NCBI GenBank assembly: GCA_934466475.1
Contig: CAKSLI010000008.1
Coordinates: 1-64,000 of the forward strand
From: an uncultured Oscillospiraceae bacterium
GTDB lineage: Bacteria > Bacillota > Clostridia > Oscillospirales > Ruminococcaceae
Direction of reading: 5' to 3'
Length of the DNA stretch: 64,000 nt
Shown: in pieces, positions 17,167 through 25,712 of the stretch
Position numbering within the stretch: position 1 is the stretch's first letter
Layout of the letters: every line of letters starts with the position of its first letter
Translations under genes and position numbers: made by a program
Notes under the pieces: model-generated
Database searches by the model: none
Told to the model about the DNA's origin: nothing
Seen by the model: only the letters and a program-made list of their open reading frames with translations

Positions 17167-18393
17167 ATGAATATAAAACCTCAGAAGGGCATGCAGGAGT
17201 ACTTACCGGAGGCAGCCGCACAGCGCGACCGCCTCATGAACATCATTCTGGAAACCTACACTGCAAGCGGATTCACCCGCATTTACACACCGGCGATAGA
17301 GAGCGCCGAGAACCTCGATAAGAGCGACGGCGGCGACAACCTCAACCTCATTTTCCGCATAATGAAGCGCGGCGACAAGCTTGCGGAGGCTCTCGCCAAG
17401 TCCCCGGTGGACGAAAAGGAACTGTGCGACCTCGGGCTCCGCTATGACCTGACCCTGCCGCTTTCCCGCTACTATGCGAACAACCGCAACAGCCTGCCCT
17501 CTCCGTTCAAGTGCATTCAGATAGACAAGGTTTACCGCGCGGAGAGACCCCAGCGCGGCAGACTCCGCGAGTTCGTGCAGTGCGATATCGACATCCTCGG
17601 CTCGGATTCCTGGTGCTGCGAGATCGAGCTCATCTCCGTGACCGCAAAGGCGCTCTCTAAGATAGGCATAGGCGAGTTCACCGTGCGCGTGAACGACCGC
17701 CGCGTGCTGAGAAATTCCCTGCTGACCATGGGCTTCCCGGAGGAGGCTCTCGATACGGTTTCCGTAAGCTTCGACAAGCTGGACAAGATAGGCGCCGAGG
17801 GAGTAGCCGCCGAGCTCCGCGAGAAGGGAATGCCGGAATCCGCTGTTGAAGCGCTCTCCGGGCTTCTCGCCAAGGGAAATCTCACGCTGGACGACATGGC
17901 GCAGTACTGCTCCGAGGACGCAAAGGAAACGCTTGAGCAGCTCCGCACGATAATCGAGACCGCTGACAAGCTCTCAGACGGCTACACCGTTGAGTTCGAC
18001 CCGTCCCTTGTAAGAGGCCAGGGCTACTACACCGGAACAGTTTTCGAGGTGGCAAGCAAGCAGTTCGGCGGAACCGTTGCAGGCGGCGGGCGCTACGATA
18101 ACCTCATCGGAAGATTTACGGGAGACACGGTTCCGGCAGTCGGCTTTTCGATCGGATTTGAGCGCATTTTCTCCATTGTCACCGAGAATAATATCCAGCT
18201 CGCAGGAAGCAGAAAGAAGACCGCGATACTTCACAGCCCGGAGGCTGTACTGGAGGCTATCGCGAAGTCCGATGAGTTACAGGCGGAAAGCGACGTTACG
18301 CTCATCGCCGCCGCAAACCGCAAGAAAGCTGACAAGGCTTATTCAAAGGCAAAGCAGCAGGGCTTTGACGAGATAATCAAGATAGGTCTGTAA
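17167..18393 (+). CDS. hisS: Histidyl-tRNA synthetase (RGMGYY-type subfamily)
   Basis: A 408-residue class II synthetase. Motif 2 region RAERPQRGRLREFVQCDIDI and the histidine-binding loop LVRGQGYYTGTVFE are clear, as is motif 3, PAVGFSIGFERI. The C-terminal anticodon-binding part is short but complete (TAILHSPE to EIIKIGL). The RGQGYY version, in place of RGLDYY, is what I recall from a Clostridia/eukaryote-like HisRS subfamily. HisZ, the regulatory paralogue in histidine biosynthesis, is the alternative, but no his genes are nearby and the intact motif 2 favours the synthetase. It is followed 10 nt later by rimM. Confidence 0.85.
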   Translation: MNIKPQKGMQEYLPEAAAQRDRLMNIILETYTASGFTRIYTPAIESAENLDKSDGGDNLNLIFRIMKRGDKLAEALAKSPVDEKELCDLGLRYDLTLPLSRYYANNRNSLPSPFKCIQIDKVYRAERPQRGRLREFVQCDIDILGSDSWCCEIELISVTAKALSKIGIGEFTVRVNDRRVLRNSLLTMGFPEEALDTVSVSFDKLDKIGAEGVAAELREKGMPESAVEALSGLLAKGNLTLDDMAQYCSEDAKETLEQLRTIIETADKLSDGYTVEFDPSLVRGQGYYTGTVFEVASKQFGGTVAGGGRYDNLIGRFTGDTVPAVGFSIGFERIFSIVTENNIQLAGSRKKTAILHSPEAVLEAIAKSDELQAESDVTLIAAANRKKADKAYSKAKQQGFDEIIKIGL

Positions 18394-18403
18394 GAGGGAT
18401 ACT

Positions 18404-18934
18404 ATGAAAAAACAGTTTCTTGAAATAGGAAAGATAGTTGCGACCCAGGGAATACGCGGCGAGGTGCGCGTGCAGTATTACTGCGACAGCGCCGAGGTGC
18501 TGTGCGATTTCGACACGCTCTATCTCGACAGGGGGAAAACGGCGGTGAACGTCACCCGCGCATTCCCGCACAAGAATGTTGTGGTCATGAAGTTCGAGGG
18601 CGTTGACAAGATAGAACAGGCTCAGCCGCTTATCGGAAAGCTGCTCTACCTCGACCGCGACGACGCGGAGCTTGAAGAGGGTCTGTACTTCATTCAGGAT
18701 ATAATCGGACTTACCGTAAAGGACGCGGACACAGGCGCAGTCTACGGAAAGATAACGGACGTCTATCAGAACGGTGCCAGCGATGTGTATTCCATAAGGA
18801 AAGAGGACGGCAGCGAGCTGCTTTTCCCCTGCATTGACGAGGTAGTGCTCAGCACCGACATCGACGCAGGAGAGATGATAATACGCCCGCTCCCCGGACT
18901 TTTCGATGACGATACTGACGAGGACGGCGAATGA
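18404..18934 (+). CDS. rimM: 16S rRNA processing protein
   Basis: A 176-residue ribosome maturation factor that binds the 30S head with S19. The N-terminal RimM domain begins with LEIGKIVATQGIRGEVRVQ, and the PRC-barrel domain follows from about residue 95 (GLYFIQDIIGLTVKDADTG, then GKITDVYQNGASDVYSI). The acidic tail LFDDDTDEDGE is normal for the family. It overlaps trmD by 4 nt, the classical rimM-trmD pairing. Confidence 0.95.
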   Translation: MKKQFLEIGKIVATQGIRGEVRVQYYCDSAEVLCDFDTLYLDRGKTAVNVTRAFPHKNVVVMKFEGVDKIEQAQPLIGKLLYLDRDDAELEEGLYFIQDIIGLTVKDADTGAVYGKITDVYQNGASDVYSIRKEDGSELLFPCIDEVVLSTDIDAGEMIIRPLPGLFDDDTDEDGE

Positions 18935-20025
18935 GGATCGACATTGCCACGCTGTTCACGGATATGTGCGACAGCGTTATCCATGAGAGCATTATCGGGC
19001 GCGGAATAAAGAACGGGCATATCGAGATATATTCCCACGATATAAGGCAGTACACCGAGAACAAGCACCGCCGCGTGGACGACAAGCCCTACGGCGGCGG
19101 CACGGGAATGGTCATGCAGGCTCAGCCGGTTTACGACTGTATCTCGGCGATAAGGGCTCAGCAGGAGGGAAAGCCCCGCATAATCTATATGTCCCCGCAG
19201 GGAGAGACCCTCACGCAGAAAAAGGTTCAGGAGCTTGCAAAGGAGCCGTGGCTCATTCTGCTGTGCGGTCACTACGAGGGCGTTGACCAGCGCGTGCTTG
19301 ACGAGCTGGAATGCGAGGAGCTTTCGATAGGGAACTACGTCCTGACCGGCGGGGAGCTTCCGGCGCTTGTCGTTGCGGACGCAGTGGCGAGGCTTCAGCC
19401 CGGCGTACTCCCGAACGAGGACGCTTACAGCATTGAGAGCCACTACAACGGACTGCTGGAGTACCCGCAGTTCACCCGCCCGGAGGAATGGCGCGGCAGG
19501 AAAGTCCCGGAGACGCTTCTTACGGGAGACCACAAGACCGTCACCGAGTGGCAGAACCGCGAGGCGCTCCGTGTGACTAAAAGCAAGCGCCCGGATATGC
19601 ACAAGGCATATATAAATGCGGCTGTCCGGGATTTCTGGGGCAGATTCCTGGAAGCAAAGGGACTGCCGAAGGAAGCGCAGTATTCCGGAATACGTACCCT
19701 GGCGAGGAACGAGGAAGAGGTCAGCCAGGAGCTGAAACTCATTCTCCGGGGAAAGAAGCGCTCCATTGCGTATCGCTGCGAAGACGACGAGCTTCCGGAA
19801 ATCGGCGGGTATTATATCATCACCGACTGGGACGGGATCCCTAAGTGCGTGCTGAAGATCATCAGGGCTTATGTTGTGGAGTATGACGGCGAAAATTTCG
19901 GACAGGTCCGGAAAATCAGCGCGGACGATGAGTTCAGAGACTGGTTCAGAAAATATCGCGATTCCTTGAACGGAGATGATCCGGTGATCTGCGAGGAATT
20001 CAGACTGGAATATAAGGGTAAATAA
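18931..20025 (+). CDS. trmD: tRNA (guanine-N1)-methyltransferase fused to an ASCH domain
   Basis: A 364-residue protein, about 120 longer than usual TrmD. Residues 1-240 are TrmD, which methylates G37 of tRNAs with SAM bound in a trefoil knot: GGGTGMVM at 56-63, MSPQGETL at 87-94, GHYEGVDQR at 113-121 and SIGNYVLTGGELPA at 132-145, where the family usually reads SIGDYVLTGGE. Residues about 255-364 look like a YhfF-type ASCH domain: LKLILRGKKRSIAYRCEDDE, LPEIGGYYIITDWDGIPKCV and a closing EFRDWFRKYRDSL segment. ASCH domains are RNA-binding or nucleoside-processing folds related to PUA. No stop codon or frameshift separates the parts. Overlaps rimM by 4 nt; era follows after 1 nt. Confidence 0.93.
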   Translation: MRIDIATLFTDMCDSVIHESIIGRGIKNGHIEIYSHDIRQYTENKHRRVDDKPYGGGTGMVMQAQPVYDCISAIRAQQEGKPRIIYMSPQGETLTQKKVQELAKEPWLILLCGHYEGVDQRVLDELECEELSIGNYVLTGGELPALVVADAVARLQPGVLPNEDAYSIESHYNGLLEYPQFTRPEEWRGRKVPETLLTGDHKTVTEWQNREALRVTKSKRPDMHKAYINAAVRDFWGRFLEAKGLPKEAQYSGIRTLARNEEEVSQELKLILRGKKRSIAYRCEDDELPEIGGYYIITDWDGIPKCVLKIIRAYVVEYDGENFGQVRKISADDEFRDWFRKYRDSLNGDDPVICEEFRLEYKGK

Positions 20026-20026
20026 A

Positions 20027-20941
20027 ATGACAAAGAACGCATTCATTGCAATAACAGGCCGCGCCAACGCAGGGAAGTCCTCGCTGACTAATCTGCTTGT
20101 GGGCGAGAAGATATCCATTGTCAGCGAGAAGCCGCAGACCACCCGCAACCGCATAAACGGAGTCCTGACAAAGGGAGACACGCAGTACGTCTTTATCGAC
20201 ACTCCGGGAATGCACAGACCTAAGACAAAGCTGTCCGAGCACATGGTGAAGTCTATCCGCAGGAGCGTTGACGACGTGGACTGCGCGATACTCATGGCGG
20301 ACGTTACGAAGAAGATATCCTCGATCGAGCAGGATCTGATACGCAGCTTTGCCTCCCACGGGACGGCTGTTGTGCTCCTGCTGAACAAGGTGGATCTGCT
20401 GAAGGACAAGAGCGATATCCTGAAGATAATCCAGCAGTATTCCGAGCTTTACGACTTTGAGGAGATAATCCCGATCTCCGTGAAGAACCGCATAAACACC
20501 GACCAGATAATGCCGGTGCTGGAGCGCTTCGCGGTGGAAGGCGAGCATTTCTTCCCGGACGATATCGCCACCGACCGCACCGAGCGCTTTATGTGCTCCG
20601 AGATAGTCCGCGAGAAGATACTCCGCGTTATGCAGGAGGAGATTCCCCACGGCACCGCCGTTGACGTTGAGAAATTCAAGACCCGCATGAAGGGCGACGC
20701 CGAGATAATCGACATCAGCGTTGTGATAATATGCGAGAAAGACAGTCACAAGGGAATGATAATCGGCAAGGGCGGCGAGAAGCTCAAGAAGATAGCTTCC
20801 ATGGCGCGCGAGGATATGGAAGACCTCCTCGGAGCCAAGGTGAACCTCCAGTGCTTCGTAAAGGTCAAGGAAGACTGGCGCAACCGTGAGCGCGTCATCT
20901 CCGACCTCGGAATGTACAGCGAGGAAGAGGGCGAGCTCTGA
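20027..20941 (+). CDS. era: GTPase Era
   Basis: A 304-residue Ras-like GTPase needed for 16S rRNA maturation and 30S assembly. G1 GRANAGKSSLTN at 11-22 (the family usually has GRPNVGKS), effector loop with PQTTRN, G3 DTPGMH, G4 NKVD. The C-terminal KH domain with IIGKGGEKLKKI is complete. The gene starts 1 nt after trmD and its stop codon overlaps the recO start (TGATG). Confidence 0.96.
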   Translation: MTKNAFIAITGRANAGKSSLTNLLVGEKISIVSEKPQTTRNRINGVLTKGDTQYVFIDTPGMHRPKTKLSEHMVKSIRRSVDDVDCAILMADVTKKISSIEQDLIRSFASHGTAVVLLLNKVDLLKDKSDILKIIQQYSELYDFEEIIPISVKNRINTDQIMPVLERFAVEGEHFFPDDIATDRTERFMCSEIVREKILRVMQEEIPHGTAVDVEKFKTRMKGDAEIIDISVVIICEKDSHKGMIIGKGGEKLKKIASMAREDMEDLLGAKVNLQCFVKVKEDWRNRERVISDLGMYSEEEGEL

Positions 20942-21711
20942 TGCTCTTCACCTACGATGGAATTGTTGTCGGGCGGCGCGAAATAGGCGAAAACAGCTGT
21001 TTCCTGGATATCCTGACGGACGAACAGGGGATAGTCGAGGCGACCGCTCACGGCGTAAAAAAGCTGAACAGCTCGCTGTTAGGGTCATGCGGGCTGTTTT
21101 CCTATGCCACTTTCTGCCTGAACAAGACGAAGGAGCGGTACTCCGTGAATTCCGCGAAGCCGAAGCGGAGCTTCCACGACCTTGGCAGCGACATCGTAAA
21201 GCTGTCGCTTGGCTCCTATTTTGCACAGGCGGTGAAGTTCTGCACCCCGCAGGAGCAGGAGCAGGACAGCCTGGTGCGGTTCTTTGCGATAGCCCTCTAC
21301 GAGGCGGAAACAGCGCAGACCGAGGCGAGGCTTTCCTGCGTGAAATCTGCGTTTGAGCTGCGGTATTCCTGTATGCTGGGCTACCGTCCAGACCTGCGCG
21401 GCTGCTGCAACTGCGGCGCTCCGGAGCATTCCGAGATGTTCTTCCTGCCCGACAGCGGCGAGCTTCTCTGCGGCGACTGCTTTGACAGGAGCTACGGCGG
21501 CAGGTACTACGCGCTCACTCCGGAGGTGTTCTCCGCAATGCAGAACATCGTGTACGCTCCGCTTAACCGCGCGTTCAGGTTCACGGTTCCGGACAGCGGA
21601 GCCGCTCTGCTGGAGCGCATTACCGAAAATTATTTCCTCGCCCGCACCGAAAGAACATTCACGGCGCTGGACTACTTCAAGGCAATTCGTCAGCCCATGG
21701 GGAATAATTAA
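20941..21711 (+). CDS. recO: DNA repair protein RecO
   Basis: A 256-residue recombination mediator that loads RecA with RecR and anneals ssDNA. An N-terminal OB fold (YDGIVVGRREIGENSCFLDI) is followed by the helical domain and a four-cysteine zinc site: CCNCGAPEH at about 155-163 with LCGDC at about 179-183. Length normal. The start overlaps the era stop by 1 nt. The TAA stop directly abuts a family B repeat that begins at 21712, so the insertion lies exactly at the end of the gene. Confidence 0.93.
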   Translation: MLFTYDGIVVGRREIGENSCFLDILTDEQGIVEATAHGVKKLNSSLLGSCGLFSYATFCLNKTKERYSVNSAKPKRSFHDLGSDIVKLSLGSYFAQAVKFCTPQEQEQDSLVRFFAIALYEAETAQTEARLSCVKSAFELRYSCMLGYRPDLRGCCNCGAPEHSEMFFLPDSGELLCGDCFDRSYGGRYYALTPEVFSAMQNIVYAPLNRAFRFTVPDSGAALLERITENYFLARTERTFTALDYFKAIRQPMGNN

Positions 21712-21884
21712 GGCAACACCGCACAAAGACCTTTTATTGGATTTTGCACGTGTCTTGCTTGCATCTTTTCCGTCATCTTGCACAATTCGTCCTAGCAAGG
21801 CGACAGCCTTGCGTTGTCCTCATTGTACAATCTGACGAAAAATCTGACTGCGCAATACACGCACAATCTTTGTGCGGTATTGCC
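21712..21884. repeat. Family B MITE-like element, copy 1
   Basis: A 173 bp non-coding element with terminal inverted repeats GGCAACACCGCACAAAGA and TCTTTGTGCGGTATTGCC. TTAA occurs on both outer sides (21708-21711 and 21885-21888), a possible target duplication. It shares the internal motif CAATCTGACGAAAAATCTG with the copy at 25260-25482. No ORF. It lies between recO and the EAL gene. Confidence 0.85.
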
Positions 21885-21929
21885 TTAACTTTCGTGTCGA
21901 ATTTACTATTGCATTTTTAACAAAATCTA

Positions 21930-21958
21930 TTGATTTTTCAGTGAAGATGTGGTATAAT
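21930..21958 (+). promoter_or_regulatory. Promoter of the EAL-domain gene
   Basis: TTGATT (21930-21935) and TATAAT (21953-21958), 17 nt spacer. Confidence 0.7.
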
Positions 21959-22010
21959 TGTATAAAGAGAATTTGTGATATAAAATAATAAATGGAATGG
22001 TGGTGTGAAA

Positions 22011-23675
22011 ATGTGCAAGGTTTCTGAAAATGACGTCAGACTGTTCGTGAGCATGCTGGACAGGGATAAGCATTCGCTTCATTTTTTGTGGGATTGCAGC
22101 GCAGGCACGATAGCCACTGTCGGCTGTCCGCTTTTCGACTCCGTAAAGGACGATCCGCTTGATTTCCTGCGGGAAAGCGGGCTTATCGACCCTGAGAGCA
22201 CGGCGGCGTTCAACGTGTTTTCTTCGCGTATTGAGGAGGGCATAATCTCCGGGATAGACCGGAACAGCCTCAGCGTTGAAATAAACATGAAGTTCACGCC
22301 GGGCGAGGAATACTCAGACTGCGGCTTTTATGCGCATTTCCTCCGGGACGATTCCGGAAAGATAACGGCAGTCCACGGAACGATACGCCCCTATTCACAG
22401 AAAGAGCTTTTTGAGCGCAGAGTGCTTAAAGAATTTTCGTCAGATCAGTCCCCGAAGATATTCGGAGACGCAGTTTCCGCGATGATGGCGCGCCATGCTG
22501 ACGAGGAAATAGCGTTTATCCAGTTCGATATAGAGCGATTCAAGCTGATAAATGAAAAATACGGCGTTGAGCGCGGAGACGAGCTCCTGTCGTATCTCAG
22601 CACCTCGCTGGCGCTGCTCTGCAACGAGGAGCAGCCTTTCTGCCGGCTGACCTCTGATGTTTTCATGGTGGTCACAGCGTATGCAGACGACAAGGCGCTG
22701 CTGGATTTTATCCACAAGATAGAGAGCCTGCTGACCGGCTACAAGGATATGGACTACCGTCTGATTTTCGGCGTTGCGATAGCCGAGGACAGGACGCTCC
22801 ACACCCGCAGGCACGGCGATAACGCGACCATTGCGCGGCGTTCGATAAAGGGCAACGCGCTGAACAATATCGGCTTCTTCAACGGAAGAATGAAGAGCGA
22901 GCTCCAGCAGAAACAGACGATCGAGGACGACATGAAGAATGCGCTTCTCGATAATCAGTTCGTGATGTATCTCCAGCCGAAATACAGCATTTCCACGGGA
23001 AAGATCATCGGAGCCGAGGCGCTTGCCCGCTGGATCCATCCGCAGAAGGGAATGATTTCACCGGCGGAGTTCGTGCCGATATTCGAGCAGAACGGGTTTA
23101 TCCTGAAGCTTGACCAGATAATATGGGACAGCGCCTGCAAGAAGCTCCGCAGCTGGATAGACAGCGGAATAACTCCGGTGCCTATCTCCGTGAATATTTC
23201 CAGAGAGTACATACACACGTTCGACGTGGTCGGCGAGCTTATGCATCTTGTGAAGAAATACGATATCCCGATACATTATCTGGAGCTTGAAATAACCGAA
23301 TCCACGGACGCCGAGGGAGTCAGCGATGTTGTCAGCCGCCTGAAGGAAGCCGGTTTCACAATGCTGATGGACGATTTCGGCTCAGGGTATTCCTCGCTGA
23401 ATATGCTGAAGACCACGCAGTTTGACGTGCTGAAGATAGACCGCGAATTCCTGTCGGAGTTCATGGAGAGCAGCCGAGGCAGGAAGATAATCTCGCACAC
23501 TATCTCAATGTCGCAGGATATCGGACTGGATATCATAGCTGAGGGCGTTGAGACAAAGGAGCAGGCGAAATTCCTGAGCGACTGCGGCTGTGACGCGGCG
23601 CAGGGCTTCTTTTATTCAAGACCGGTAACTCAGGAGGAATTCGACAGGCAGCTTAAATCCGTCAATAAGGAATAA
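22011..23675 (+). CDS. EAL-domain protein with degenerate GGDEF domain
   Basis: A 554-residue cytoplasmic protein. Residues about 1-140 are a sensory-like region, 150-290 a GGDEF fold in which the active-site motif reads RLTSDVFMVV where RxGGDEFxxx is expected, so no cyclase activity is likely. Residues about 305-550 are an EAL domain with all key residues: GAEALARW, NISREYI, LELEITES, MDDFGSGYSSL, VLKIDREF and IIAEGVET. It should hydrolyse cyclic di-GMP, with the dead GGDEF as a possible GTP sensor. The ATG at 22011 is favoured; an in-frame GTG at 22005 is possible. It has its own promoter and a terminator at 23704-23745. Confidence 0.93.
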   Translation: MCKVSENDVRLFVSMLDRDKHSLHFLWDCSAGTIATVGCPLFDSVKDDPLDFLRESGLIDPESTAAFNVFSSRIEEGIISGIDRNSLSVEINMKFTPGEEYSDCGFYAHFLRDDSGKITAVHGTIRPYSQKELFERRVLKEFSSDQSPKIFGDAVSAMMARHADEEIAFIQFDIERFKLINEKYGVERGDELLSYLSTSLALLCNEEQPFCRLTSDVFMVVTAYADDKALLDFIHKIESLLTGYKDMDYRLIFGVAIAEDRTLHTRRHGDNATIARRSIKGNALNNIGFFNGRMKSELQQKQTIEDDMKNALLDNQFVMYLQPKYSISTGKIIGAEALARWIHPQKGMISPAEFVPIFEQNGFILKLDQIIWDSACKKLRSWIDSGITPVPISVNISREYIHTFDVVGELMHLVKKYDIPIHYLELEITESTDAEGVSDVVSRLKEAGFTMLMDDFGSGYSSLNMLKTTQFDVLKIDREFLSEFMESSRGRKIISHTISMSQDIGLDIIAEGVETKEQAKFLSDCGCDAAQGFFYSRPVTQEEFDRQLKSVNKE

Positions 23676-23703
23676 TAATCGGCGGCAGTCTTATGACTGC
23701 CGC

Positions 23704-23745
23704 AAAAAATATCCCGGCACTGAATAGACAGCGCCGGGATTTTTA
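23704..23745. terminator. Bidirectional terminator between convergent genes
   Basis: The stem ATCCCGGC/GCCGGGAT (23711-23740) has six A residues before it and five T residues after it, so it can end both the EAL gene and the minus-strand isomerase-family gene. Another perfect stem (GCGGCAGTC/GACTGCCGC, 23682-23703) lies just before it. Confidence 0.8.
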
Positions 23746-23758
23746 TGTCAGTATGTAA

Positions 23759-25237
23759 TTACTTTACGAAAGGATTCTCGGTAGGATACAGCATACCAGC
23801 AGGCTGGTTGAATCCGATGTCCTTGATTCCGAGGTAGCGGAAGAGGTCGAAGAGGAGCTTTCCGTAGTGACCGAACGCTACTGCGCCATGGTGAGGATAG
23901 CGCTTCTCAACTAAAACGTGACGATAGAAGCGTCCCATTTCGGGGATAGCGAAGATGCCTATGCCGCCAAAGGAACGGGTAGGAACATCGAGGATTTCGC
24001 CCTCTGCGATATATGCGCGGAGAGTTCCCTCGCTGTCGCACTGTAAACGATAGAAGGTAACGTCGCTTGCTGCGATATCGCCCTCAAGGGTGCCTCTTGT
24101 GAAATCAGGCTCGCTTCCTGCCGGCTCGAGTAAGCGGTGCTGGATAAGCTGATACTTGACTGCACGGGAGGAGCACATCTTGCACTCGGGAGTATTTCCG
24201 CAGTGGAAGCCCATGAATGTATCGGTAAGGGAGTAGTTGTACTTGCCCTTGATGTCCTCATCGTAGATGTACTTAGGAACGGAGTTGTTGATATCAAGCA
24301 GTGTAACAGCGTCAGCGGAAATGCAGATGCCGATGTATTCGCTTAATGCGCCGTAGATATCAACCTCGCAGGATACGGGGATACCGCGGCTTACAAGGCG
24401 GCTGTTTACATAGCAGGGCTCAAAGCCGAACTGAGACGGGAATGCGGGCCAGCACTTGTCTGCGAATGCAACGTACTTCTTGGAGCCCTTGTGGTTTTCT
24501 GCCCAGTCTAAGAGTGTGAGCTCGAACTGAGCCATACGCTTGTTGAGGTCGGAGTAGTAGTTGCCCTCGCCCATTTCCTTTGCCATATCGGCGCATACAT
24601 CGTCGATCCTGGGATCGTTTTCGTGCTCCTTGAAGAAAACGAGAAGGTCGAGCTCGGAGTTCTCCTCGATCTCAACGCCCAGCTCATATAAGCCCTTGAT
24701 AGGAGCGTTGCATGCGAAGAAGTCCTGCGGACGGGGACCGAAAGTGATGATCTTCAGGTTCTTGATACCAACGATAGCCCTTGCAACGGGAACGAAGTCC
24801 TTGATCATCTTTACGATATCGTCAGCGGTTCCAACGGGATATTCGGGAATAAAGCCCTTGAGATGGCGCATACCGAGGTTGTAGGAGCAGTTGAGCATAC
24901 CGCAGTAAGCGTCGCCTCTGCCGTTGATCATGTCGCCGTCGCCCTCTGCTGCTGCAACGAACATGCAGGGACCGTCAAAGTTCTTGGCGATAAGGGTCTC
25001 AGGGGTCTCGGGGCCGAAGTTTCCGAGGAAAACGACTAAAGCGTTGCATTCTGCCTTCTTTACGTCCTCGACAGCCTTGAGCATGTCAAGTTCGTTTTCA
25101 ACCGTAACGGGACATTCGTAGATTCCCTCTCCGTAAGCGGAAACGATAGCCTTACGGCGGCTTTCAGATAAAGCGATAGGGAAGCAGTCGCGGGATACGG
25201 CAACTATACCGAGCTTGATTTCAGGAATGTTGTTCAT
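23759..25237 (-). CDS. L-fucose/L-arabinose isomerase-family protein
   Basis: A 492-residue cytoplasmic protein. The start NIPEIKLGIVAVSRDCFPIA, the DMINGRGDAYCGMLNCSYNL region, GPRPQDFFACNAPIKGLYEL and the C-terminal HHGAVAFGHYGKLLFDLFRY are those of the L-fucose/L-arabinose isomerase superfamily, which interconverts aldoses and ketoses with a divalent metal. It is about 100 residues shorter than E. coli FucI and the sugar is not known. The start at 25237 follows GAGGG; the longer frame upstream runs through a repeat and is not coding. It is monocistronic, and a family B element lies in its 5' leader. Confidence 0.8.
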   Translation of the reverse strand: MNNIPEIKLGIVAVSRDCFPIALSESRRKAIVSAYGEGIYECPVTVENELDMLKAVEDVKKAECNALVVFLGNFGPETPETLIAKNFDGPCMFVAAAEGDGDMINGRGDAYCGMLNCSYNLGMRHLKGFIPEYPVGTADDIVKMIKDFVPVARAIVGIKNLKIITFGPRPQDFFACNAPIKGLYELGVEIEENSELDLLVFFKEHENDPRIDDVCADMAKEMGEGNYYSDLNKRMAQFELTLLDWAENHKGSKKYVAFADKCWPAFPSQFGFEPCYVNSRLVSRGIPVSCEVDIYGALSEYIGICISADAVTLLDINNSVPKYIYDEDIKGKYNYSLTDTFMGFHCGNTPECKMCSSRAVKYQLIQHRLLEPAGSEPDFTRGTLEGDIAASDVTFYRLQCDSEGTLRAYIAEGEILDVPTRSFGGIGIFAIPEMGRFYRHVLVEKRYPHHGAVAFGHYGKLLFDLFRYLGIKDIGFNQPAGMLYPTENPFVK

Positions 25238-25259
25238 TGATTTACCCTCACAGTTTAAC

Positions 25260-25482
25260 GGCAACACCGCACAATTAACGGATAAAGCCTTTGCCGCACG
25301 CTTGCATATTTTCCACCATATTACGCAAATTTTCCTTGACAGGCGAGGTCTCCCCCTGCCGGGGGAGGTGTCACGAAGTGACAGAGGGGTTGACCGACAG
25401 ACCAGCCTGTCTGCGTCAAATTTATGCAATCTGACGAAAAATCTGCTGCACTATCGTACGACAATAATTGTGCGGTGCTGCC
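25260..25482. repeat. Family B MITE-like element, copy 2
   Basis: A 223 bp non-coding element with ends GGCAACACCGCACAATT and AATTGTGCGGTGCTGCC. It shares ends and the inner CAATCTGACGAAAAATCTG with copy 1 at 21712. Its middle holds an extra palindromic insert, CTCCCCCTGCCGGGGGAG followed by GTCACGAAGTGAC, a sequence I recognise as recurrent in gut Clostridia. It lies 22 nt before the start of the isomerase-family gene, inside its leader. Confidence 0.85.
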
Positions 25483-25621
25483 TTTTATTCCGGAGCGCAT
25501 TCTGATGCGGCTCCTTATGTTTACGTTTATAGGATATCACAAAAACTTTTGTTTGTCTAGTGTTTTTTTGTCGCATTCATGCAAAATCTACCCAAAAAAC
25601 GATGAATCTATTATAATAAAG

Positions 25622-25650
25622 TTTACTTTTCGGTAAAATCGTGATATAAT
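25622..25650 (+). promoter_or_regulatory. Promoter of the MATE exporter
   Basis: TTTACT (25622-25627) and TATAAT (25645-25650), 17 nt apart, about 60 nt before the start codon. Confidence 0.6.
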
Positions 25651-25712
25651 CTCATACGGCAGGCGGCACTCACAGACCGCTGAGAGTATACAGAAGAAAG
25701 AAGCAATACAGA

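Noticed and set aside
17167..18393. HisZ (ATP phosphoribosyltransferase regulatory subunit)
   Set aside because: Motif 2 and the histidine loop are complete and no histidine biosynthesis genes are nearby, so the synthetase is the better call.
18766..20409. 547-codon minus-strand frame over rimM-trmD-era
   Set aside because: Spans three well supported genes on the plus strand; no coding features of its own.
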